Notes under the pieces: model-generated
The model's input: only the letters and a program-made list of their open reading frames with translations
The model's database searches: none
What the model was told of the DNA's origin: nothing
Shown here: piece after piece, positions 1 to 8,530 of the stretch
How the letters are laid out: each line of letters begins with the position of its first letter
Position numbering within the stretch: the stretch's first letter is position 1
Assembly (NCBI GenBank): GCA_963575745.1
Contig: CAUYUJ010017660.1
Coordinates: forward strand, 415,001 to 479,000
DNA: 64,000 nucleotides
Source: Prorocentrum cordatum
Taxonomy: Eukaryota > Sar > Dinophyceae > Prorocentrales > Prorocentraceae
Direction: 5' to 3'
Program-made: the position numbers and the translations under genes

Positions 1-1948
1 AGGAGAAATCGCTGGGACACTTAATCACGTGGCTTATTATGCAGAAGCGTGCTTTCATGGGTTATTCAGCGGACAGTCGTAATACTAGTATCTACCATTG
101 TTTCCGAAATTCGTGTGGATAGATCGGCCTTTTCCAAGGTTATCCGAAAAACTTCATCGCAGTCAGGTGGTGGTGCGATGCGCTGGGCTGGACATCAGAG
201 GTAGCTTGTGGCTCAGATTGCTGGTCGAACTTTGAAGCATCGTGCTTTGAGGCGCTACCGTGAGTTAGCATCGGGCCGTGGCTCGGTGGCCTTAGGATTT
301 GTGGTCATCGCTATTGTGCCGGACTCGGAGGGATTACGTACTGAAGCTGCCCGAATCGCTGTTGGACAACCCCTCGCAAACGGGCACGACCTCAAACGTC
401 CAGCACAACATTTTCGTTGCTCCGGGCATGGTGGCAGGCATCGACGAACCACGCAGTTGGCCAGACGACAGGCTTATGCACGAGGGCTATCTGCACAGAT
501 GTCTGCGTGGGGAAAAGACCATGATGACATATCATGCGCTCTTCGCGATCGTCGGTTGGAGAATCTTGCACGTGGTTTCGACACATCGCAGAAACATGGC
601 GAACAGACCCTGCACTTGCAGTGCATCTTGGGCGGTCCTTTCCGAGCAGTATATTCATGGTCCGCACAACGTTGGCATCGCAAGTCAGGGCAGCATGGAC
701 CCGTCAACGTTCACGATGTCAACCACACGATGCTTTTGATTAAGTACGCTTCTACCCCGGGGCATCCGACGCAGTGGGACCAAGCTATCCGAAATCGCGG
801 TGTTGCTCCAGATGTGATGTACAAATGGTTGGAATTGTGTGAACTTATTCCGCACTATCGTGACAAAGTGCGAGCGCGAACATCTATACAGACTCAGTTG
901 CGGATGTGGTCCATGCCGTCGTTGTCGCGAACTTGTTTGCGGGTTTCCTCCCCTTAGTGGTCATCTGCAGTACGACGATGGGCGCATACGATGCTGGCGC
1001 GACGGGCGCCTGATGATCCACATTGGTACGCTCGAGTGTCTGGTGCTGTTCGGCTGGTGCCCGGCGTCCGTCTGACGCGGCGGCAGCAGCTCATGGACGT
1101 CCAGCGGTTTGTCCGAGAGTACGACTGGAATTTCCACAGTGCGCCGAACTCCTAAGGGGAAAACCGCGCCTTCCATTTTGGCGGCGACATGGTCAGAGTG
1201 GCAGCGAACAGCAAAACCATCGTGAGCAGGTCCCCGACGGAGGAGCGCAGAACTCAGATTCGGGAGTGCCGGGATTGGCTCGCATGTGTTTGCGGGCCTC
1301 CTTCCCATCACATCTGTACCGTGCCAAATCTACCTATTGAGGCATGCAGTTGCCATTCTTTTCGAGAGGGGCCAAGTTCGGCATCCATCGCCGATTTCGA
1401 GGACCTTGACAGGGGCTTCTACCGCCAAGACAATTCTTTTCTTGAGCTTCGTAGCTTTGTTACGCTCTGCGAAGACAAAGGCCCGTCAATTCCGTGGCGT
1501 GTGCACGGTGGGTTCTTGATGCATCGTTGGCGCCAGCAACTTGCAGCAGCTGCTGATCGATGGGAGATTTTAGACGTCGCTCCTCTGAAGATCATCGGGT
1601 TGTGCAGGCGAACTCTTCGAGATGTACTCCCAAGCCGCCTCCTGCCAGCGAACGAGCCCAGAACCATTGAACATCTTCCATACGCTTACCCAAGTATCAA
1701 GAAGAAGTGTTTCCGCAACCGTGTAAATCTTCAACGTGGGCGTTTGCAGGAGGAGGGGCGGCAACAAGAGGGAGTGCGGTCATGCAAGAAACCTGGGCAC
1801 AGCTGCCTACGTACGATCATTTCGTTTTGCCGTATTCCAGGCCGGGTGATTTTTCGAAGAGTCGGCAGAGCGTTCAATTTTTTGATTGGCAAAGTATTTG
1901 GTGGTTATGAGGTTCCCGACCTTTCTTCGGCATCCTCTCACATAGAAG
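1..1948. other. left flank, no recognisable gene
   Basis: Open frames here (for example 208-957 and 1189-1986 on +) overlap one another, lack recognisable motifs and have uneven composition. Because a reverse transcriptase remnant begins at about 1949, this stretch may hold the decayed upstream part of the same retroelement. That is inference only. Confidence 0.4.
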
Positions 1949-2758
1949 TTGAAATCCAGAAGCAACGACACCGAAGCTCACCTTGAGAGTGCCGAGGCTG
2001 TGGCGCTGCGATGGGCCATGCAGGACGCGGCTCAAGCATGCGAGATGGTCACGACTGGTCACATCAACGCTGCTCTGGAGGAGTTGTTTTCCAGCGGGCG
2101 GAAACTATGCAAATGCAGCAAACCAACTGTGCAGGTTATGCGCGCAGCTAAGTCGCACGTTGAATTTGGTGGTCATGTCCAAGACAAGCTGAATGACCCG
2201 GTGATCTTCCAGTTCGCCACCATTGAGACATGCATGCGCCGATTACTTAAACTTCGTTGTTATCGTTTTGGGAACAGGTTCCTTTTCCAACGGAACGGCA
2301 TTCCAATCGGCGGGCCAGCGTCGGGGGCTGTGTTACGGTGTGTCTTATCGCGAGAGGAACGACGATTCGATGCTGACGGCTGGAAGCGATTCGCGGACGA
2401 ATGGGGTCGATCGCGCACCAGGAGTGAACGGATAATGTTTGCGAGGTATGTCGACGATTTGCTGACCGTGTCCAAGTGGCTATGCCCCGTTTGCGCCTCC
2501 AGGGTAGCACGTGCTCCCTACGAGGGTGTGGTCTCCTTTGACACCTGCAATGACGATGTGCACCAGCATGGCGAGTTTCGCATTAATAAGTTTCTCGATT
2601 TGTGGGTACTCTGTAGTTTCCAACACGTACGTTTTGAGCTTGTTGCCAAGAGTCTGAACTTCACTGCTACAGGGATCGTTGGCACCCTGGCCAACATCAT
2701 TACCCTTTATGTGTTGGACCTCGTGAGCACATCGATGCACGCCTCGAGTCGGATATGA
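1949..2758 (+). pseudogene. decayed reverse transcriptase, Penelope-like
   Basis: The frame encodes the palm of a reverse transcriptase. Visible motifs are GIPIGGPASGA at residues 117-127 (the fingers/palm 'GxPxGxxxS' box), RYVDD at 166-170 (catalytic Asp pair) and FLDL at 215-218. YVDD followed by FLD is the order seen in Penelope-like elements, which is why I prefer that family to LINE or Copia. The first codons are not a credible protein start, and the frame fades out after about residue 235. The continuation reads in another frame (HIDARLESDM, joining the frame at 2755), so at least one frameshift separates them. No endonuclease domain or terminal repeat was found. Assignment to Penelope-like is moderate; assignment as a reverse transcriptase is firm. 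Confidence 0.6.
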
Positions 2759-3252
2759 GAGCTCGCCTGGCTCGTTTCCGGCAGGTCGACGCCACCATCC
2801 TCCAGACCAAATTCCTTCTGCTCGTTGATTTTTGTGAGATGGCACGGTTGGGGTTTCCGTTGGCGCGCGTGCGGCAGGCCTGGGTGAGAGCGAGCTTGGG
2901 TCTGCCGCTGCACCGCGCAGGATTGAGAGTACTCCGGGGGGTGGCGTCAACGGCCGCGGGGAATGGGGCAAGGAACCACGACAATTTCAGAGGTATTGAG
3001 TTTGGTATTTTGATGGGGATCCGGCATTTGTGTCTGAACGGCCCGCTTGCGACCCAAGCGATCTGCAAGGTCCATGCTGGACACGCGAACGCAGCAATCT
3101 GGACCGAAATGGGCGCGTTGGGCGCCAGGCTCAGTACTCAGGCCCGCCAGCTGCAAAGAGAGTTGGAAGTGTGCGCAACGGGGCTCGCAGTTCTGATTGG
3201 GCGGGGGCGGGTCAGACTTGTAGCTTCCTCCCTGGCACAAGAAATCAGCTAG
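2755..3252 (+). pseudogene. downstream part of the same reverse transcriptase element
   Basis: This 165-codon frame is open upstream of its first Met; the preceding codons read ARLESD and connect to the reverse transcriptase frame after a frameshift near 2700. It is rich in Arg, Leu and Ala, with predicted helical stretches, as expected for a thumb or connection region behind the FLD motif. No catalytic motif is visible. It ends at the TAG at 3250 and is followed by about 220 bp without features before the GC-rich repeat. I treat it as part of one broken retroelement gene rather than a separate gene. Confidence 0.4.
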
Positions 3253-3475
3253 TAGCCGATAGATCCCGTGACCATTTATTTGTCTTGCTGCTGCCTCTTC
3301 TGTTCAATTCTGCGTTCGCTCTGCCGTTGCAGCACGTTCTCATTGCAGCCATTGTGGAAGGCGCTCAAGCACGCGAGGCTAGGTGTGACCGTTGCCGACT
3401 GGTCACGCACGATGGCTTTCCAGAAAACCGGGCCGGCGCGCGCGCCATGTGCTAGCATCAGCCTGTAGACTCTCG

Positions 3476-3935
3476 CCGGGCGGGCGGGCGGGCGGGCGGG
3501 CAGGGGCGGGCGGGGGCAGGCGGGGGCGGGCGGGGGCGGGCGGGGGCTGGCGGGGGCGGGCGGGCGCTGGCGGGGGCGGGCGGGCGCGGGCGGGGGCGGG
3601 CGTGGGCGGGCGTGGGCGGGCGTGGGCGGGCGGGGGCGTGCGTGCGCGTGCGTGGGCGTGCGTGCTTGGGCGTGCGTGGACGTGTGTGGGCGTGCGTGGG
3701 CGTGCGTGGGCGTGCGCGTGCGTGCGCGTGCGTGCGCGTGCGTGCGCGTGCGTGCGCGTGCGTGCGCGTGCGTGCGCGTGCGTGCTCGTGCGTGCGCGTG
3801 CGTGCGCGTGCGTTCGCGTGCGTGCGCGTGCGTGCGCGTGCGTGCGCGTGCGTGCGCGTGCGTGCGCGTGCGCCTGCGTTCGCGTGCGTGTGCATGCGTG
3901 TGCGTGTGTGCGTGGGCGTGGGCGGGCGTGCGCGC

Positions 3936-3989
<54 letters not shown>

Positions 3990-3990
3990 C
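3476..3990. repeat. GC-rich simple repeat grading from GGCG/GGGC to GCGTGC to GT
   Basis: About 515 bp of nearly pure G/C/T on the + strand. It starts as GGGC and GGGGGC runs, changes to a GCGTGC hexamer array, then to alternating GC and GT. The hexamer and dinucleotide parts are alternating purine-pyrimidine (Z-DNA prone); the first part has many G runs (G-quadruplex prone). All six frames are open because the units lack stop codons, so the long open frames here are artefacts. Confidence 0.9.
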
Positions 3991-4043
3991 CCTTGTTTCC
4001 ATTTCGCTGGAGCAGTCAACCTTTGCCCAGCCGCCGACGTAAA

Positions 4044-4083
4044 ATGTGTGTGTGTGTGCGTGTGTGTGTGTGTGTGCGTGTGT
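4044..4083. repeat. GT microsatellite
   Basis: Short TG/GT dinucleotide run with a few GC interruptions, 55 bp after the larger repeat. Confidence 0.85.
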
Positions 4084-4380
4084 GGCCTCTCCGGCTGTCG
4101 CGGTTTTTAAGCCTGCGACCTTCTCGCGGTACGTCCCCGCCTATGCTTCCAGGTCGTCCTTGGCTTCCTTGTCGCTCCATTTTGCTTCTTCGCTCCCCCC
4201 GCCTTCAGTCCCGGTCTCGTCCATCCATTGCTCCCTTCTGCCATGGGTTTGGCTGCCGGCGGCTGCGAGGCCTAAGTGGTCTGTGAGTGCTCGGGCGGGT
4301 CTAGACCCGCGCGCGCGATTTTTTTTTCCCCTCCGACCTTCTACGCCCTGTCGCTGCGCGCACGGCCGCGGCGCCAAAAA
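4084..4380. other. gene-free stretch between repeats
   Basis: C/T-rich unique sequence. No coding motif or RNA gene seen. Confidence 0.4.
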
Positions 4381-4527
4381 GTGCGTGTGTGTGGTGTGTG
4401 CGTGTGTCTGTGTGTCTATGTGTGTGTGTGTCTGTGTTTCTGTGTGTTTGTGTCTGTGTCTGTGTCTGTGTCTGTGTCTGTGTCTGTGTCTGTGTCTGTG
4501 TCTGTGTGTTTTTCTGTGTGTGTGTGG
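4381..4527. repeat. CTGTGT hexanucleotide microsatellite
   Basis: A TG-rich start leads into about nine near-perfect CTGTGT units at 4450-4505 and ends in imperfect GT. The open frames across it on both strands are repeat artefacts. Confidence 0.9.
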
Positions 4528-4730
4528 ATACCATGGCTGGGGCCACGGGATTTCCCGGCTTTCATGGCCCCATTTTTTTTCGTTTCCGCGCACCTGCCGT
4601 GGTCCATGTTGCGCTAGTTCCCCTCTTCCTGGCCCCCTTCGTCGGCGCATTCGCCCCCGCTTGGGATGCTTCGAGAGGCCCTTTCTGGAGCTCGGCAGCC
4701 CTGGCCGCAGCTGACAGGACCCGCGAGCGG

Positions 4731-4753
4731 GAGAGAGAGAGAGAGAGAGAGAG
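4731..4753. repeat. GA microsatellite
   Basis: Uninterrupted GA dinucleotide run of about 23 bp. Confidence 0.85.
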
Positions 4754-6029
4754 CAAGAAAGGAGGCACTGTCAGATTAGTGCCGTCTTTGCCTCGCTGGC
4801 TTGACCACCCGCTGGCACCGCTGACTCCTCTCTACCCCGCGGCAGGTTGCTCGCGAGCGTCTCCGCGAGCGCACCTTCACGAACATGGGCGAGTGGTCGA
4901 GGTGGACCGGGGCCCCAGTCATTCACCACCAGCGCTTCACTCCCCCTGACGGGTGTTGCCAGACGCGGTCCTCGGCCCAGGTGGTGGCCCCACATTTTTC
5001 GTGGAGGCCCAGATGGCCTCCAGAGCGCCCCTCACGAGTCCTGGAGTGCCCCTGGGTCTGCCAAGAACGGAGCATAAAGTTGCGGGCGCCCTGGGCCGGG
5101 GGCCACTTGTGGCAGTCGCCGGGCCTCCACATCGCCGGGAGGAGCCTGGAAAGCGCGCTGCCCTTGCGCGAGCCGATCCTGGCCGGGCCCGCCATCCCAG
5201 CTGGGGCGCATCTACGCGTCCAGGGCCCAGGGAGACGGCCTGGCCAGGATCCGTGCAGGCGAATGGTCGCGGTGCGTCCTCGGTCTTGCCGGGTGTCGGA
5301 GGTTGAGAGGTTGGCACCAACACAAGTATCGTCGGTCGCCTCCACCGATAGAAAGGTGATGCCGATCTCGGTGACGGTGGTAATGTTCGGGCTTCGTAGG
5401 TGGCCCAGAGATTACCACCAGCAGCCAGAATCCAGGATCCGCTTCCCCTGCTCGAGGCAACTCCTTGTCTTGGTGTTGGTGCCCATTTCCAGGCCCCTAA
5501 AGGTGGATGGACATCGTCGGTCAGCCCCAGGAGGCACTCGCCGATTGGCTCGGGCGGCTCTCGGCGGAGGAGCGCCTCGGGGCCTGCCAGGACCGGGGCC
5601 TCGCCGCGTGCTGTCACGGAGCGCCTGCCTCTCCTCAATGTGACGAACATTCCGAGTCCGAACATCCCGAGCGCTCTTTGTGGTTGGGTTCTTTACCGTG
5701 GGATGTTCCTCGTTTGGGGTATCTCCAAGAGGCCTCGGGCAGGCCCTGGGCCTCCGGTGAAGGGGCTCATGCTCGTGACACTCGATCTTGAAGCTTCATT
5801 TGATGTGACTGCAAGACGCACGCCAGGCACACCGGTGGTGCGTTGGCAGGAGCATTGACAAACACGTGCACCGCTACGCCAGCAGAGTGCAATGAAAGAC
5901 CAGCGTCCCCACGGTGGGGGGGCTGGAGCCTCGTGTCGGTCAGATGCCCTCGTCCTCCGCTTCTTCTTCGTCGTCCAGTCGTTTTCCGTGTCTTCTTGGT
6001 TGCCCGTGCAAGTCGTGGGAGCGTGCTCC
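4754..6029. other. GC-rich stretch without a recognisable gene
   Basis: Several overlapping open frames (such as 4885-5643 on + and 4937-5665 on -) are long only because stop codons are rare in GC-rich DNA. None shows a conserved motif or balanced composition. No RNA gene was seen. A host exon with unspliced introns cannot be excluded. Confidence 0.35.
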
Positions 6030-6175
6030 GAGGAGGAGGAGAAGGAGGAGGAGGATGCAGAAGAGAGCGGAAAAGGGAGGGGGGAGAAGGGAGGACGGAG
6101 CAAGAAAGAGAGCGGAGGAGGAGGAGGAGGAGGAGGAGGAGGCGGAGGAGGAGGAGGAGGAGGAGGAGGAGGAAT
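6030..6175. repeat. GGA triplet repeat
   Basis: Imperfect GAG/GGA tract, purest at 6115-6173. It translates as poly-Glu, poly-Gly or poly-Arg depending on frame, so frames through it are not evidence of a protein. Confidence 0.85.
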
Positions 6176-6734
6176 TCGCCGCTCAAACTTGTCGTCAGGA
6201 GGAGGACGAGGAGGACGACGAGGGCTGCAGGCTGGCCCCCGCGCGGACCTCTGGGGCACCGCCTATGCGCGTGCAGGATGGCCGGCCATTTCAGGATCGA
6301 GGGGAAAACATCAGTTCGACGTGCTGCGCAGTGCAAGAACCCACAGTTCGGGTCCACGCTGGCAACCATCAGCCGTTTGCGCTAAATGATGCAAGGAGTT
6401 GCGCAGGCGCGCGACATGTTCAGATCATGATACAACCAGTCAGCCCCGAGCCGGCGTCTTGAGCGGCTGCGGCTTCGTCCCAGGCGGTCGCCCTTGATTG
6501 CCCACCTGCGCACAAGGGCTGAGGCCGACCTGGCGGCACGCGACCTGCTCCGGTCTGATGAGCACGACGCGTTCGGCCGCGTGGGGGGGGCTCGGGCTCC
6601 GACCGACGTGAAGCAAGTCAGCTCGGCGGCGTTGGCCGCGCTGACGCCGCCATCCTCCTCCACGCGCAGAGCTCGATGCAGTCTCAGAAAGTATTGTCAG
6701 GACGCCCTATCTCGTGAAACTGGTACTCTTCCTC

Positions 6735-7058
6735 CCCAGGTGGCCAGGGATGAGTATTCCCCTGGACTGGGGACAGGCACTACGACGAGGGCCAGGTCTT
6801 CCTCGTCGGGGGCCGCGGCGAAGCAGCTGTCGCTCCATGGGAGCAGCGTTGGCCCTTGGCAGGCATGCCCTGTGCTCGGAGATGGTGGACTGCGACCGGG
6901 TGTGGCTGGGCGTGGTGATCCCAAGGAAGAAAGCAGGGGCCCGCTGGTTTCGTCCGCCCGCGCTGCTTGGGCCAGTTCGGTACGGCGACAACCTCAAGGC
7001 CGAGGTGGAGGTGGTGCACTGCCCCAGGTGGCCAGGGATCTGCACCCCCCTGGTCTGG
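6735..7058. repeat. short dispersed repeat, two copies
   Basis: CCCAGGTGGCCAGGGAT followed 10-12 bases later by CCCCTGG occurs near 6735-6770 and again at 7023-7058. A weaker version (GTGGCCAGGG with CCCCTGGG) is at about 7402-7430. The two clear copies are about 288 bp apart. The flanks between the copies are not similar. Confidence 0.5.
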
Positions 7059-7598
7059 ACCGCCAAGCGCCAGAACGGCAAGTCGCCCTCAGTGCTCATT
7101 GAGGGAGCTGCTGTGGCTGGCAGAGTACCCCGAGGCGGCCGCCAGGCACGTCGGGACGCGCAGCGACCCCCGCGTGGCCAGGGGTTAGGCCACTGCCTGG
7201 GCTGGGTACTGGAGAGCGCCAGCATGCGGACTGGAGGCACCGACGCCCAGTTGTGGAGGGAGCAGGCCATGGACATGGGGTGGATTATGGGCGCGCTATT
7301 GGCGCCGATGGCGGAGGAGGCGCATTCCCATCGGCGGCGCCTTTTTCATCCTTTTTCCTTGTGTGGGGATAGGGGTTCGGCTGCCTTTTCGTCGTGGGCG
7401 CCAGTGGCCAGGGTGCGCATCCCCTGGGCGGCGCGGGGGGTCCCCCCGCGTGGCAAGGGGGTAGGCCACCACGTCGCCCTCCGCTGAGGCCGCGGCCCAC
7501 CGTGGGCCCGCCGCGCGTCGCCGTGGCCTGCCCCGCGCGGGGTCGGGATCCGACCCCCCCGTGGAGGCGCGCTCTCCTCGCAGGCTGGCTCATCGTGG

Positions 7599-7643
7599 AA
7601 TTCAAGAAGTGAGTGTAATGTTCGCTGCGCAGCCCTTCCCTCC
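7599..7643 (+). repeat. short repeat shared with 28945-28989
   Basis: Starts ATTCAAGAAGTGAGTGTA and continues with a TGTTCG...GCAGC segment. The same block is in the spacer at 28945-28989 (and its copy at about 54318) with one indel and a few substitutions. It is probably a relic of a dispersed repeat. Confidence 0.5.
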
Positions 7644-8131
7644 AAGGGGAGGGGCTCCTGGGCGCTGGGGCGCGCATGGCTCTGGCGGTCTGCCCGCGGC
7701 ACGCCGCCGTCGTTGTTTTGGGTGTGGTGCTGATGCGCGGACGTTGCCCATCAGTCCGTGCTGCAGCATGCAGGCCTCTTGACAGGGGTGGGCGCGGCCG
7801 CGGCTGGCGCTGGGGCGGCTGCGGGGGCCGCCTGCGGCGGCTGCCGCGGCCGCCGAGGCGCTCGGGCAGGAGTGCCTGTCTCGGCCCGAGTGGCCCATGG
7901 AAGTCAAACCGCCGAGCTGCATCCAGGCGCTTTGCGCTCGCGCCTGCCTGGCGAGCCCGATGTCGCGCTGGGCGCCTGGTTGCTCGTCGAGGGCGCGATC
8001 GTGCATTCGTTGATCACGATGGGCGCGCACCTGCGCCCGCGCCGTCAGCAACGCGGCGGCCCAGCGCCAGCGCCTACCCCTCGGCGCGAGGAGCTCAGTG
8101 GATCCTCCTTCCCCGAGCGCGCCATTGAAGG

Positions 8132-8268
8132 GATCGGTTCGGTCCGCTTCGGGTCGGTTTTCGCTCTGGTTCGGTTTTGCTTGGCCGGCGGCCAGTTCAG
8201 TTTCGCCCAGTTCGGTTTTGGCTAGTTCGGCTTTCGAGCCAGTTCTGGTTGTCCGAACGGTTCGATTC
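8132..8268 (+). repeat. GTTCGG-rich degenerate repeat, insertion target of element A
   Basis: At least eight variants of GGTTCGG/AGTTCGG spaced 10-25 bp apart. The tract ends in the target duplication of element A, and another AGTTCGG occurs just beyond the right end of the element at about 25755. The element therefore inserted inside this tract. Confidence 0.6.
8264..8268. repeat. target site duplication, left copy (GATTC)
   Basis: GATTC directly precedes the TG of the left LTR and recurs directly after the CA of the right LTR at 25746-25750. A perfect 5-bp duplication is the usual Copia integrase signature and shows that 8269-25745 came in as one insertion. Confidence 0.9.
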
Positions 8269-8465
8269 TGTGAATAGAACCCGTGTAATACCCTCATATA
8301 TACTCCTTATCCTCACCTCTCCTGCGCCTGGCCGTTTGGGCTCAGGTATTGGGACAGATCGATCAGACCTTTGATCGTGCAGGAGGGAAAGACATCCATC
8401 TATCCCTCCTTCCCTCTACCAACGGATCAGGGGTTCTGTGCCCTTGTACTTCAACCCCATTCACA
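8269..8465 (+). repeat. left LTR of element A
   Basis: Begins TGTGAATAGAACC and ends CCCATTCACA, so the inverted termini are TGTGAATxG/CATTCACA. An ATATATA box is at about 8297. At 8331-8346 the sequence GCCGTTTGGGCTCAGG resembles the end of the dinoflagellate spliced leader. Differs from the right LTR at about 8292, 8319 and 8353. Confidence 0.97.
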
Positions 8466-8480
8466 GGTTATCAGCCCTTT
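8466..8480 (+). other. primer binding site region
   Basis: The sequence directly after the LTR is GGTTATCAGCCC in element A and GGTGATCAGCCC in element B. It resembles, with gaps, the initiator-Met tRNA site of plant Copia elements. A match to a particular dinoflagellate tRNA could not be tested here. Confidence 0.4.
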
Positions 8481-8530
8481 AAAGCTCACTGTTCATCGAA
8501 CCCCGCGTCGCGATCTCGCACGCGGCCTCG

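Larger units (their letters stand above)
6176..8131. other. GC-rich stretch without a recognisable gene
   Basis: Open frames at 6494-7102, 6714-7487 and 7758-8225 were read on both strands. They have Ala/Arg/Pro-rich content and no family motif. The 7758-8225 frame has an Ala/Gly-rich start and a more protein-like middle around residues 65-105, but it runs into a TTCGG-rich tract. I cannot assign a function. Confidence 0.3.

Noticed and set aside
3276-4019. Minus-strand 247-codon frame of Thr/His/Ala/Arg repeats
   Set aside because: Pure translation of the GC/GT simple repeat; all six frames are open there.
5843-6462. Overlapping Arg/Glu-rich frames as a host gene
   Set aside because: Most of the length is the GGA repeat; no motif outside it.
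8258-8268. GGTTCGATTCC across the empty insertion site, matching a tRNA gene B box
   Set aside because: The flanking bases do not form a T-arm stem and no A box or cloverleaf is visible. The surrounding tract is a GTTCGG repeat, which explains the match.
8349-8530. Gag starting from an ATG inside the LTR
   Set aside because: The frame is open from the LTR in element A, but in the other copies the C-run breaks it. The MEPKRRM start at 8531 is shared by all three copies and sits at a usual distance from the LTR.
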